32,300 nucleotides of DNA, taken from contig CABVRS010000021.1 in assembly GCA_902500745.1 (NCBI GenBank), forward strand, positions 1 through 32,300, written 5' to 3'. This stretch comes from an uncultured Nitrospira sp. (GTDB taxonomy: Bacteria > Nitrospirota > Nitrospiria > Nitrospirales > Nitrospiraceae). The notes under the pieces were generated by a model, which saw only the letters and a list, made by a program, of their open reading frames with translations, was not told the DNA's origin and did not search any database. A program made the position numbers and the translations under genes. Positions 23,214 to 31,533 of the stretch are shown here, piece after piece (position 1 is the first letter of the stretch; every line of letters starts with the position of its first letter).

Positions 23214-25076
23214 CTACCGATGGTCATTAACCACTGCCAACACCCGTCGTCCGTATCGCTCGGCCTTCTGATCCCCAATACCGGGAATCTCCAACAGGGC
23301 TGCAGTCGTTCCTGGCTTGTACCCAGCAATGGCCTTCAGCGTCTTGTCGTGAAAAATGAGAAACGGCGCGACACCCTCTTCCTCGGCCAGTTCAGAACGG
23401 AGTTGTCTGAGCCGTTCAACAAGCTGTCGATCCGGCGGCATGGCCTCTGGGATAGCCGATAAGGCGGCAGATGAGCGACGCAGCTTCTGCGACGATCCTG
23501 CGGGCGGTTGGGTCTCTTCCTGGTCCAACACCACCGCACTGAATCCTTGCAGAACCTCTCGTCCTTTGGTCGTCACATCGAGCGTGGGATACTCCAGGCC
23601 TTCGACCTGAAGATACCCTGCATCGACCAGAGCTTTCACTCGAGCAGTAACAGCTGGCTTCGTCTGCGTACGACAGATTCCATAGGTCGGACAATCCTCA
23701 GAGCCACAAGCCAACAGCGCTTTCGAACGGCTTCCACGAAGGATGTCGACGACTCGATTGAGACCGAAGCGCCCCATACACCAGGAGACCGTTTCCAGCA
23801 CATCTCGCGCGGAAACGGTGGTCTCCTGAGAGGCCGCCCGGGTCGCCTGTCTGACCGGCGTGACACAGCGATCACACAACCCGCAAGGGCCCAACGCCCG
23901 CTCGGCGTCGTCGCTGAAGTACTCAAGAATTGCAACCTGCCGGCAGGTCGATGTTGAGACATATCCCAGGATTTCTTGAAGCAGCGTCTTCATTCGCCCT
24001 GCCCGATCAGTGCCCTCAGGATCTTTTGACGCCTGCTCAATGAAGTATTCCTGCGTGGCCACATCACGTTCATGAAACAGCAACGCGCAGGCTGCGGGCC
24101 GACCATCTCGGCCGGCGCGGCCGGCTTCCTGGTAGTAGGCTTCCAGACTTCCCGGTACATCGAAATGGACGACCAACCGAACGTCCGACTTATCGATGCC
24201 CATGCCGAATGCATTCGTCGCGGCGAGGATTCGCACCCTCCCCCGGCGAAAGTTCTCATGGACCGCCCGTCGTTCCTCATCGGAAAGACCGGCATGGTAG
24301 TAGCCGACCGCAGGGTGAGATTGCTCCAACCAAGCCGCGACCTCCTCCACGGCGCGACGAGTCGCGCAATAGACCAGGACCGTGCCCGTCTCCGTCTCAC
24401 GAACCAAACGTCCCAGCGCCGCCAGCTTGTCGTGGCGGGACTGACAATGATGCACAGAGAAGGCTAAGTTGACCCGGCGAAACCCTGCGACGAGTCGAAA
24501 GGGATCGCGAAGCAACAGCCGCTGGCACACATCCGTTTGCACGCGAGCGGTGGCCGTGGCCGTCAGCGCCAGGCAAGGAGGATTCGTAAGTTCCTGACGC
24601 AAGCGGCCGATCTTGAGATAATCCGGCCTGAAATCATGGCCCCATTGGGAAATGCAGTGCGCTTCGTCCACAACCAGCAGCGACACCCAGAGAGAACGCA
24701 AGAGTTGGAGAAATCCCTCGTGCTGCATCCGTTCCGGCGCCAGATAGAGCAACTGAACTCGCCGGTGATGAAGATCCTGTATCACACGGTTCTTTTCCGG
24801 TGCGGTGAGACCGGAGTGAAATGCCGTCGCAGCAATCTTTCGTTGCTTCATGGCCGTCACTTGATCTTGCATCAATGCGATGAGCGGCGAAATCACCAGT
24901 GTCAGACCCGGTAACAGGGTCGCCGGCAATTGATAGCAGAGGGATTTCCCCTGCCCCGTCGGCATGACTGCCATAGCATCACGCCCGGCCAGCACGGCAC
25001 GCATCACGTCTTCCTGGCCGGGCCGAAACGTCGCAAACCCGAATCGTTCCTTGAGCTGTTGAGTCAGATCATTCAC
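23214..25076 (-). CDS. recQ: ATP-dependent DNA helicase RecQ
   Basis: A 620-residue RecQ that unwinds DNA 3' to 5' in recombination and fork repair. The helicase core shows MPTGQGKSLCYQLP (Walker A, about 38-51), VVDEAHCISQWGHDFRP (DEAH box), ALTATATARV (motif III), and AYYQEAGRAGRDG (motif VI). The zinc-binding region has CRQVAILEYF and GPCGLCDRC. A winged-helix segment follows, then a C-terminal HRDC domain (IAGYKPGTTAALLEIPGIG). The start is GTG at 25076, since a stop lies five codons upstream and no other start is possible before conserved sequence; there is no ribosome binding site. A CRP/FNR-type palindrome lies 28 bases upstream. Confidence 0.95.
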   Translation of the reverse strand: MNDLTQQLKERFGFATFRPGQEDVMRAVLAGRDAMAVMPTGQGKSLCYQLPATLLPGLTLVISPLIALMQDQVTAMKQRKIAATAFHSGLTAPEKNRVIQDLHHRRVQLLYLAPERMQHEGFLQLLRSLWVSLLVVDEAHCISQWGHDFRPDYLKIGRLRQELTNPPCLALTATATARVQTDVCQRLLLRDPFRLVAGFRRVNLAFSVHHCQSRHDKLAALGRLVRETETGTVLVYCATRRAVEEVAAWLEQSHPAVGYYHAGLSDEERRAVHENFRRGRVRILAATNAFGMGIDKSDVRLVVHFDVPGSLEAYYQEAGRAGRDGRPAACALLFHERDVATQEYFIEQASKDPEGTDRAGRMKTLLQEILGYVSTSTCRQVAILEYFSDDAERALGPCGLCDRCVTPVRQATRAASQETTVSARDVLETVSWCMGRFGLNRVVDILRGSRSKALLACGSEDCPTYGICRTQTKPAVTARVKALVDAGYLQVEGLEYPTLDVTTKGREVLQGFSAVVLDQEETQPPAGSSQKLRRSSAALSAIPEAMPPDRQLVERLRQLRSELAEEEGVAPFLIFHDKTLKAIAGYKPGTTAALLEIPGIGDQKAERYGRRVLAVVNDHR

Positions 25077-25103
25077 AAGGGAGGTGGACTAGAGGAATAG
25101 AAT

Positions 25104-25119
25104 CGTGATGCACGTCACG
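25104..25119. promoter_or_regulatory. CRP/FNR-type palindrome upstream of recQ
   Basis: CGTGA-TGCACG-TCACG is a perfect 5+6+5 inverted repeat with the spacing used by CRP/FNR-family regulators (TGTGA-N6-TCACA). It lies 28-43 bases before the recQ start on the minus strand. Confidence 0.4.
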
Positions 25120-25287
25120 CGGATGAAGTATAGACGACTGTCGGCGAGCAAGTCGAGCGGCCCGAGCGCGCGTAATCGACCGCTCCTACCATTCACAATA
25201 ATTGGTGGTTCCGAGCGCCCTCGGGCGATGTTGCAAGCGGACAGCCGGCAGCAGCGATTTGTGCTGGAGGGTTCGCGGTATAAGTGG

Positions 25288-25812
25288 TTATGCTGCCAGC
25301 GACCCGGACGAAGCAGCCTGATCGGCCCTCAGATCCCGTGCAGTGAGTCGCTCGCCCTTCGGGTGGAGCCCGCTCACCTTGCGCAAGATCATCGTTCTCA
25401 AATCTTCGTCGTCGATATGAGAGAGCGCCTCTCGCACTCCTGCAAGATCTCCGTCCTGCGCAAGATGCGCGGCGATGCCGATGAGCGGTAAGACTCCGGC
25501 GTTGCCCATGGCCTTGGCAATTTCGATAGCGCCGGATCGATCGCCGGCCTTGACAAAAACTTGCGGCAGCTCAAGATAGAAGTGACTCGCCAAGAGAGAC
25601 GGATCTGGACATGAGACGATCGTGTCCTTGACGGACTGCACGCTGCCTCGCTCCGATTCGATAAAGAGCATCATTTGCCACGCATCTCTGAGGTATCGTC
25701 TATCGACTACTCCACTGACAGTTTCTCGCGCTCCAGCGGTATCGCCCGCCAACGCTTGCCGGATCGCCTGATCCTTCAATTGTTCATCCATAGACATGTG
25801 CGCTGTCATCAT
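25288..25812 (-). CDS. alpha-helical repeat hypothetical protein
   Basis: A 174-residue cytoplasmic protein, MMTAHMSMDEQLKDQAIRQ, built of helical pairs with the pattern xxAxxxxAxxGDxxGAxxxA (for example AIRQALAGDTAGARETV and VFVKAGDRSGAIEIAKAMG), as in TPR-like or pentatricopeptide-like solenoids. No signal peptide or catalytic motif is visible. The start at 25812 is set by AGGAGG six bases upstream (CACACA spacer); a longer frame to 25974 lacks a ribosome binding site. It lies between recQ and the SGNH hydrolase, all on the minus strand, but the spacing of about 180-210 bases suggests separate units. Function unknown. Confidence 0.75.
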   Translation of the reverse strand: MMTAHMSMDEQLKDQAIRQALAGDTAGARETVSGVVDRRYLRDAWQMMLFIESERGSVQSVKDTIVSCPDPSLLASHFYLELPQVFVKAGDRSGAIEIAKAMGNAGVLPLIGIAAHLAQDGDLAGVREALSHIDDEDLRTMILRKVSGLHPKGERLTARDLRADQAASSGSLAA

Positions 25813-25989
25813 TGTGTGCCTCCTCTCTGAACGGTTTGCAGTATCACATCGGCTTTTTGAAGACCTCGATGAAAATGTAACGATCAAAGCCGTTCTTGTC
25901 GACATTTTCTCACCAATGTGACAGCACCAGTCTTCGGGCCATTTACCTGAAGACCGTACTATGGGCTTCCTCAACGAATTGTGAATGTA

Positions 25990-26796
25990 TCAATCAGGGT
26001 GAAGAGGCAGCGGTTTCTTGTAGAAACCGTCAAGGAATGGACTCAGCGCGGTCATCCATCGATCGGCCATTTGAGCTTCACCCGCTGCGTTGGGATGGAC
26101 CTGATCATAGGTCATGGTGATCGGATCGAAATCAGAGTGTTGGTCCACGATCACGACGGGTGAGAGGGGAAGTGTTTTTGCTTCAGCAAGCGCCGGTAGC
26201 TGCGCATTGAGCGCGGCAATCTGTGCAAGACAGGGTGCGGTGGACGCAATCACCTGCGCTAAAAAGATCCCGACGCGAGCGTTGGCTTCCCGCAGAGTAT
26301 CGATAATCTCGCCAAGCTCTGCGACCGTGCTTGCCGCACTTTGTCCCTGACAAAGATCATTGTGCCCGAGATGCACCAGGACAAAATCAGGATGCGTCTC
26401 GGTGCTCCACGTTGCGATCTGTGCCAAGATTTGATCGGCTCTCCACCCCGAGTGCCCCTCGTGGTCCATATCGAAATCGGATTTGAGCGGCGCTCCTCTT
26501 GCTGCTCCGTGCTTGGAGCCGACGAAGTCGATCCGATATCCACGGGCGAGTGCGAGTTTCCATAAATAATACCGGTAGGTCGGCATTCCTTTTGATGATT
26601 CTGTAATCGAGTCTCCCAAGGGCATCATACGAGCCACTCGTAAGGAAGTGGCTACCGGCTGGGGCGGGACTCCAAAGTCACCAACTTCACAAGCCGAGAG
26701 CATACTGACGAGCGTCACCCCGAGTGCGCTGAAAGATAGGCCCACAAAATGGTCGTGTAGTAGCCCTCTGAAGTTCAGACGCGTCATATGTACCAT
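25990..26796 (-). CDS. SGNH/GDSL hydrolase lipoprotein
   Basis: A 268-residue esterase-type enzyme. An N-terminal hydrophobic region ends in a lipobox-like SMLSAC, so it is probably a lipoprotein. The catalytic Ser is in MPLGDSITES, the oxyanion Gly in HEGHSGW, the Asn in LGHNDLCQG, and the Asp/His pair in DQVHPNAAG, giving a complete SGNH set. The family cleaves esters on lipids or polysaccharides; the substrate is unknown. I took ATG 26796 as start because GAGGGG precedes it; ATG 26787 and GTG 26838 are in frame too. A perfect hairpin (26817-26836) lies just upstream in the leader, with a TATAGT -10-like box before it. Confidence 0.88.
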   Translation of the reverse strand: MVHMTRLNFRGLLHDHFVGLSFSALGVTLVSMLSACEVGDFGVPPQPVATSLRVARMMPLGDSITESSKGMPTYRYYLWKLALARGYRIDFVGSKHGAARGAPLKSDFDMDHEGHSGWRADQILAQIATWSTETHPDFVLVHLGHNDLCQGQSAASTVAELGEIIDTLREANARVGIFLAQVIASTAPCLAQIAALNAQLPALAEAKTLPLSPVVIVDQHSDFDPITMTYDQVHPNAAGEAQMADRWMTALSPFLDGFYKKPLPLHPD

Positions 26797-26816
26797 TCTT
26801 CCCCTCGATGCCCTCT

Positions 26817-26836
26817 GATTGAGGAGAGCCTCAATC
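26817..26836 (-). promoter_or_regulatory. leader hairpin before the SGNH hydrolase gene
   Basis: GATTGAGG-AGAG-CCTCAATC (plus strand) is a perfect 8-base stem with a 4-base loop, 21 bases before the start at 26796. A TATAGT box lies just upstream of it on the minus strand, so the transcript may begin at or near the hairpin. An operator or RNA stabiliser is possible. Confidence 0.4.
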
Positions 26837-26838
26837 AC

Positions 26839-27106
26839 ACTATATCTGTTCGCAAAATTTGAGCGGCTTGAATTCTGACGACTTCTAGCTTTTCAGCGAA
26901 GATGAGTCAACCCTTGTATCGGCTCAAAACAACAAGTTGGAATTGCTCCGAGTTCTTGCAAGTACAGTGAACTGAATCACGGAACATCGTAGTCCACCCG
27001 ATCGACTGCGCCAGAAACCATAGGTCTCATAATTTTTCTTAACCAATTGTTTTTATTAACGCTTTTCACGTGTAACCGTCTCCCACTGTTTCTTTCCTGT
27101 TATCAC
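26839..27106. other. spacer between divergent genes, no gene
   Basis: About 270 bases between the SGNH hydrolase (minus) and the HicB-like gene (plus). It is AT-rich in its right half (ATAATTTTTCTTAACC, then TTGTTTTTATTAACG), and I see no ORF with a ribosome binding site. Confidence 0.5.
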
Positions 27107-27134
27107 TTGCGCCCTTAAAAACTCCAGCTATACT
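27107..27134 (+). promoter_or_regulatory. sigma-70 type promoter giving a leaderless transcript
   Basis: TTGCGC (27107-27112), 16 bases, TATACT (27129-27134). The -10 ends only seven bases before the ATG at 27142, so transcription would start at the start codon. No ribosome binding site is present, consistent with this. Confidence 0.5.
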
Positions 27135-27141
27135 TTCCCTG

Positions 27142-27441
27142 ATGCATTCCACCAAATACATCATCGTGCAAGAGGAAAGTGGGTGGCGCGGCTACCTGGA
27201 GGGCTATCCTGAGCTCGAAGCCTATGGAGACTCATTCGAAGAGCTTCAGGTCAAGCTGTGGCAACTCCATCAAGAACTCTCCAGCCAAGCACAAGACTGT
27301 GAGCAGGACCAATACCAGACCGGAGAGCACGACCGGCATCACAGCCTCACCCCCACGATGTCCCGTCCCATGTCGGCTGCGTATATCAAACGACGAGCCC
27401 GAGTCGAACAGGTCCTCTTCGCAGTAATCAGCAATCGCTGA
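27142..27441 (+). CDS. HicB-like small protein, orphan
   Basis: A 99-residue protein. Residues 4-46 (KYIIVQEESGWRGYLEGYPE, then GDSFEELQVKLWQLHQEL) match the partial RNase H-like fold of HicB-type antitoxins, which includes the YxxxVxxxxxGWxGYLExYP pattern. The second half (from about 50) is polar, rich in Gln, His and Arg, and does not look like the usual DNA-binding tail; it may bind something else or be degenerate. No HicA toxin gene is adjacent, so a working toxin-antitoxin pair is unlikely here. It has its own promoter and no ribosome binding site. Confidence 0.65.
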   Translation: MHSTKYIIVQEESGWRGYLEGYPELEAYGDSFEELQVKLWQLHQELSSQAQDCEQDQYQTGEHDRHHSLTPTMSRPMSAAYIKRRARVEQVLFAVISNR

Positions 27442-27605
27442 GCACCTCCTCCATCTCCCTGCGCCTCACAAAATCATCGAACATTCCCCGTCATGCCTCA
27501 GCCAGCTGTAAGATTTCCGTCCACAAACCGACCATCTTCATATGGACAGTGAACACCCGAAGAACCAGACAAGCTCGGCCCCTATATTCCTTCCAAAGAT
27601 CCAGA

Positions 27606-27634
27606 TTGACCCGGCATGTCTAGGTTGGTACATA
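27606..27634 (+). promoter_or_regulatory. promoter of the arsM operon
   Basis: TTGACC (27606-27611), 17 bases, TACATA (27629-27634). The -35 is strong and the spacing ideal; the -10 is weak (three of six). Transcription would begin near 27641, 36 bases before the ATG at 27677. Confidence 0.5.
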
Positions 27635-27652
27635 GAGCAATCTCTATATGTA
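27629..27652. promoter_or_regulatory. candidate ArsR operator
   Basis: TACATAGAG (27629-27637), CAAT, CTCTATATGTA (27642-27652) is an inverted repeat, perfect except for two additional bases in the right arm. It covers the -10 and the expected start, where ArsR/SmtB repressors bind. Confidence 0.5.
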
Positions 27653-27676
27653 TGTCAGACCCCTGAGAGGCCGGCT

Positions 27677-28864
27677 ATGCCAATCGATGAAATCACCCAA
27701 AAAGTCAGTGACCGGTATGCCAAGGCCGCCAGTACCGGCGAACAGATGTGCTGTCCCACGAGTTACGACATGGGACATCTCAAGACCTTTATTCCTGAGG
27801 AAGTCCTCAGGATCTCCTACGGATGCGGCACACCGGCGGGGCTCAAGACGGTACGGGCAGGCGAGACGGTCTTAGATATTGGATCAGGCGGCGGCATCGA
27901 TTGCTTTGAGGCCTCGCGCCTGGTCGGTCTTACCGGGCGCGTGATCGGCATCGACATGACCGATACGATGTTGGAGATTGCGCGCAAGAACGCGTCCGTC
28001 GTGGCCACGAATTTGGGCTACCCCGCATCAAACGTAGAATTCCGGAAAGGTCTGGCCGATGCCATGCCGGTCGAGGACGGCACGATCGACCTGATCATCT
28101 CGAATTGCGTGATCAACCTGGCGCCTGATAAGCGGAAGGTGTTTCGTGAAATGTTTCGAGTCGCCAAGCCAGGCGGGCGATTCACGATCTCCGACATCGT
28201 CTCCGATCAAACCGTCCCCCAATACCTCGTCCACGACTCACAAAAATGGGGAGACTGTTTGTCCGGTGCCTTAACGCTTACCGAATACATGAACGGCATG
28301 ACGGCAGCCGGGTTTCTCGGGATTCATCTGGTTAAGTTTTCTCCCTGGCGCGAGATCGACGGCATCCATTTCTTTTCCGTGACGTTGACAGGTTACAAAC
28401 TGCCCTCTGCGGCGACCGCCTCCCCGTTCCGATACGCCACGCTTCGAGGCCCCTTCAGTCGGGTGACGGATGAACGCGGCACGACCTTTCAGCGTGGCAT
28501 CCCGTACCCGATCAAACCTGACGATGCGCTGCTGCTGACCTGCCCTCCTTTCACCGACCACTTCCTCCTGACCACCGACCCGGTTCAACTCGACACCCAT
28601 GATCCGCGCTGGAGCGCCGTCCTCCCTGCTGATGCTCCTTGCACCTGGCAAGGCCACTATGCGCTGCTGGCCGGGCCGTTTGTTGAAACCGCCGATGACG
28701 ATCACCACGTCTATCGCCGGGGAGAGCCGTTGGAAATTTGCTCTAAGACGGTAGCGGTTTTAGAGACCACTGGCTATCAGCCTCATTTCGCGATCTTGAA
28801 TCGAGCCGGTGAGCGCGTGAGCGGCGAAGCCGTGGCCTGCGCTCCTGACGGAGGCTGCTGTTGA
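27677..28864 (+). CDS. arsM: arsenite S-adenosylmethionine methyltransferase
   Basis: A 395-residue enzyme that methylates arsenite using S-adenosylmethionine. The SAM motif is VLDIGSGGGIDCFEASRLVG. The arsenic-binding cysteines of the family are all present: Cys50 in SYGCGTPAG, Cys144 in ISNCVINLAP and Cys194 in KWGDCLSGAL. A C-terminal extension of about 150 residues ends in CAPDGGCC, which may help bind arsenic. The start at 27677 has AGAGG about seven bases upstream and sits downstream of the promoter and operator; a longer frame to ATG 27542 would place the promoter inside the gene. It overlaps arsR by one base (TGATG) and heads the arsM-arsR-arsS-pit operon. Confidence 0.92.
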   Translation: MPIDEITQKVSDRYAKAASTGEQMCCPTSYDMGHLKTFIPEEVLRISYGCGTPAGLKTVRAGETVLDIGSGGGIDCFEASRLVGLTGRVIGIDMTDTMLEIARKNASVVATNLGYPASNVEFRKGLADAMPVEDGTIDLIISNCVINLAPDKRKVFREMFRVAKPGGRFTISDIVSDQTVPQYLVHDSQKWGDCLSGALTLTEYMNGMTAAGFLGIHLVKFSPWREIDGIHFFSVTLTGYKLPSAATASPFRYATLRGPFSRVTDERGTTFQRGIPYPIKPDDALLLTCPPFTDHFLLTTDPVQLDTHDPRWSAVLPADAPCTWQGHYALLAGPFVETADDDHHVYRRGEPLEICSKTVAVLETTGYQPHFAILNRAGERVSGEAVACAPDGGCC

Positions 28865-29238
28865 TGAAGCACGCCTCGGAAAGATCCGTCCTGACCCCTC
28901 GTCAGTGCGCGACGCTTCTGAAGGTCGTTGCTGATGAGACCAGACTGCGCATTGTCGGGTCACTGCTCACCGAAGAAAAATGCGTCACCGATCTGGTGCA
29001 CGAATTGGGCTACCCGCAACCCCAGGTGTCTCATCATCTGCGCATTCTCCGTGACTCCGGCGTCGCTGAAGGAAGACGGGCCGGACGGCAGATATGTTAT
29101 CGGATCGTGCCGATCGTAGGGCGGACACTGACCAGCCGACGAGGGAAGGCCTTGGATTTTGGTTGCTGTGAACTACGATTTCCCGATTCCGTGTGGGCTA
29201 CGATCAAGACTCGTAAGTCGAATATGGCCTCTTCCTGA
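28864..29238 (+). CDS. arsR: ArsR family transcriptional repressor
   Basis: A 124-residue winged-helix regulator. The helix-turn-helix region is DLVHELGYPQPQVSHHLRIL (about 43-62), with the ADETRLRIVGSLL segment before it and the wing GRRAGRQICYRI after it. Candidate arsenic-binding cysteines are Cys40 (EEKCVTDL, where classical ArsR has CxC), Cys78, and Cys101-Cys102 (DFGCCEL). The site therefore differs from the classical CxC and may use the C-terminal pair. It likely represses its own operon through the palindrome at 27629-27652. The ATG at 28864 overlaps the arsM stop. Confidence 0.88.
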   Translation: MKHASERSVLTPRQCATLLKVVADETRLRIVGSLLTEEKCVTDLVHELGYPQPQVSHHLRILRDSGVAEGRRAGRQICYRIVPIVGRTLTSRRGKALDFGCCELRFPDSVWATIKTRKSNMASS

Positions 29239-29270
29239 AAGGTCCATCCCACGTTCGAGCGAAAGCCACT

Positions 29271-30308
29271 ATGCCACTGACCCTACTAGGACAACAGAAT
29301 CTCCTCGCATCTTCTTCCGAACAGCTCAAGGTACTGGCAGATTCTCGGACTCACCTCCCTTTTGAAGCGCAAATGGGTCAAGCCGGCTTATCTCCACTGT
29401 GCGCGACCGGCATCACGACCTTCCAAATCAATGTCGGCAAGCTGTGTAATCAGACCTGTCGTCACTGCCATGTCGATGCCGGCCCCGATCGGAAAGAGAT
29501 CATGTCACGGGAAACAGTAGAACAGTGCGTCGCGGCGCTCGCTAAGACCGATATTCAGACCATCGACATCACGGGTGGCGCGCCGGAGCTGAACCCACAT
29601 TTTCGCTGGTTGGTCGAGCGGGCGCGGGAGTTGGGTCGTCATGTGATGGATCGCTGTAATCTCTCCGTGTTGCTGCTGCCTTCTCAGGCGGACCTTGTGG
29701 AATTCTTAGCCAGCCATCGAGTCGAGATCATCGCCTCCCTGCCGTCCTATCGCGCCAACCAAACCGACAGCCAGCGCGGTGATGGCATCTTTGAGAAATC
29801 GATCGAAGCGCTCCGCCTCTTGAACCGCGTCGGTTATGGACGACCGGACAGCGGGCTTATCTTGAATCTTGTGTACAATCCCGTGGGAGCGTTCTTGCCC
29901 CCCAAGCAAGCGGCGATCGAAGCTCAGTTCAAGAAACAACTGCGCGCACAGTACGGCATTGAATTCAACCGACTTTACACAATCACCAATATGCCGATCA
30001 GCCGGTTCCTGGAGTTTCTTCTAGAAAGCGGGAATTACGATCAGTACATGACGCGGCTCGCCAATGCGTTCAATCCGGCCGCCGCTGCCGGTGTAATGTG
30101 TCGCTCTACACTCTCGGTTGGATGGGATGGCACCCTGTACGATTGCGATTTCAATCAGATGCTCGACCTTCCGGTCGACCATGGCGCGCCGTCACATATC
30201 CGAGACTTTGACCCCATACTACTGCATCATCGACAGATTGTAACTCGCAATCATTGCTACGGCTGCACGGCCGGCTCCGGCTCGTCTTGCAGCGGAGCGA
30301 CGTCGTAA
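29271..30308 (+). CDS. arsS: radical SAM protein of the ArsS type (arsenosugar synthesis)
   Basis: A 345-residue radical SAM enzyme. The iron-sulfur cluster motif is C-x3-C-x2-C (Cys59, Cys63, Cys66, in KLCNQTCRHCHVDAGP), followed by DITGGAPELNPHFRWL, a SAM-binding GGxP-like loop. The C-terminal part (NLVYNPVGAFLPP, TLYDCDFNQML, and CYGCTAGSGSSCSG) matches the DUF3641/ArsS arrangement. ArsS is thought to join the adenosyl group to dimethylarsenic to make an arsenosugar, using ArsM product. It starts 32 bases after arsR and ends ten bases before the permease gene. The ribosome binding site is weak. Confidence 0.9.
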   Translation: MPLTLLGQQNLLASSSEQLKVLADSRTHLPFEAQMGQAGLSPLCATGITTFQINVGKLCNQTCRHCHVDAGPDRKEIMSRETVEQCVAALAKTDIQTIDITGGAPELNPHFRWLVERARELGRHVMDRCNLSVLLLPSQADLVEFLASHRVEIIASLPSYRANQTDSQRGDGIFEKSIEALRLLNRVGYGRPDSGLILNLVYNPVGAFLPPKQAAIEAQFKKQLRAQYGIEFNRLYTITNMPISRFLEFLLESGNYDQYMTRLANAFNPAAAAGVMCRSTLSVGWDGTLYDCDFNQMLDLPVDHGAPSHIRDFDPILLHHRQIVTRNHCYGCTAGSGSSCSGATS

Positions 30309-30318
30309 TCGGCTTCCG

Positions 30319-31452
30319 ATGGACCTGACCGTCTTCACATTTCTCTTCCTTCTCCTCCTGGCCTTTGCCAACGGCACAAATGACGTGTCGAAGGCCATCG
30401 CGACACTGGTCGGCAGTGGTATCACCAACTATCGGACGGCCATTGCGTGGGGAACATTCTGGACAATGGTCGGCGCGGCCGCGTCGGCCTTCGTGGCTTC
30501 TGCCATGGTCAAAACCTTCAGCAGCGGCTTCATCCAGCCGGACCTCGCGATTCCTTCAGTGTTAGCCCCAGCGGTTTTGTGTGGGGCCATCCTCTGGGTA
30601 CTCTTCGCATCAAAGACCGGACTCCCGGTCTCCACGACCCATGCCTTGACCGGTTCGCTGGTCGGAGGAGGGCTGCTGGCTTTTGGCGTCGATGGGTTGA
30701 TCTGGTCGGCGGTCTCCAAGAAAATCGTGCTCCCGTTGTTGGTGAGTCCCTTTCTTTCACTCGGCCTTTCAATCTTGTTTCATCCTCTCATGGCCATGAT
30801 CGCCAAACGCTGGGAGGGACTCTGTGTGTGCATTATGCCGAACCATCGCGCGCTCGTGACGATCGATGCACAGGGCTGTACCCACACCTTGTTTCAAGCC
30901 GGAGGCAGCGGCATACCGGTAGCTGCGGTCCCATCACAATGCGACCGGGCTGGATTATCCGGTCCCACCATCGGCCTCGATTCGCTCCACTGGTTTTCCA
31001 GTGGGCTCGCATCTCTCGCGCGCGGCACGAACGATGCCCCGAAGATTGCGGCAATGCTCGTACTCGGCAGCACACTGACAACATGGCCGAGTCCCACCTG
31101 GCATATCAGTGTGTTTGCAGGGGTGGCGATCGCCATGGGTATCGGCAGCTACTGGGGCGGACGACGTGTGACAGAGGTACTCGCTGAAAGAGTAACGAAG
31201 ATGAATCATACGGAAGGTTTGTCGGCCAATCTGACCACCTCGTCGCTGGTCCTGCTGTCAGGCACGTTGGGCCTACCTGTTTCGACCACGCATGTCAGCA
31301 GCTCTGCCATCATCGGTATCGGACTCCTGAGAGGGACCGCTTCTGTCCACTGGGCCACCGTACGCGACATGGTACTGGCTTGGCTTGTGACGATTCCCGC
31401 CACCGCCTGCTTGGCGTGGCTCGTCTATTTTCTCCTTTCCAAGGCCATCTAG
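30319..31452 (+). CDS. pit: PiT family inorganic phosphate permease
   Basis: A 377-residue membrane protein with about ten hydrophobic helices. It carries the twin PiT signatures: FANGTNDVSKAIATLVGS near residue 16 and ARGTNDAPKIAAML in the second half, plus GLPVSTTHALTGSLVG and GLPVSTTHVSSSAIIG, the repeated substrate motif. A cytoplasmic loop of about 60 residues (about 160-225) separates the halves and is cysteine-containing. PiT moves phosphate and cations; arsenate is a phosphate mimic, so it could take up phosphate or handle an arsenic species. Its place as last gene of the ars operon, ten bases after arsS, points to an arsenic-linked role. Confidence 0.93.
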   Translation: MDLTVFTFLFLLLLAFANGTNDVSKAIATLVGSGITNYRTAIAWGTFWTMVGAAASAFVASAMVKTFSSGFIQPDLAIPSVLAPAVLCGAILWVLFASKTGLPVSTTHALTGSLVGGGLLAFGVDGLIWSAVSKKIVLPLLVSPFLSLGLSILFHPLMAMIAKRWEGLCVCIMPNHRALVTIDAQGCTHTLFQAGGSGIPVAAVPSQCDRAGLSGPTIGLDSLHWFSSGLASLARGTNDAPKIAAMLVLGSTLTTWPSPTWHISVFAGVAIAMGIGSYWGGRRVTEVLAERVTKMNHTEGLSANLTTSSLVLLSGTLGLPVSTTHVSSSAIIGIGLLRGTASVHWATVRDMVLAWLVTIPATACLAWLVYFLLSKAI

Positions 31453-31470
31453 GGCTTGTTACCCAAGCCC
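31452..31470 (+). terminator. hairpin after the ars operon
   Basis: GGGCTTG (31452-31458), loop TTACC, CAAGCCC (31464-31470) directly overlaps the pit stop codon. No T-run follows, so it may be a weak terminator. Confidence 0.4.
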
Positions 31471-31533
31471 CACTCTGTTAAGGTACGGCTTCAATTCAGT
31501 CGTCCATCTAAATAACAATAAGACATATTTCAA

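Noticed and set aside
27142..27441. HicAB toxin-antitoxin system
   Set aside because: Only a HicB-like half is present and no HicA gene is adjacent on either side.
27542..27676. Start of arsM at ATG 27542
   Set aside because: It lacks a ribosome binding site and would put the promoter and operator inside the coding region.
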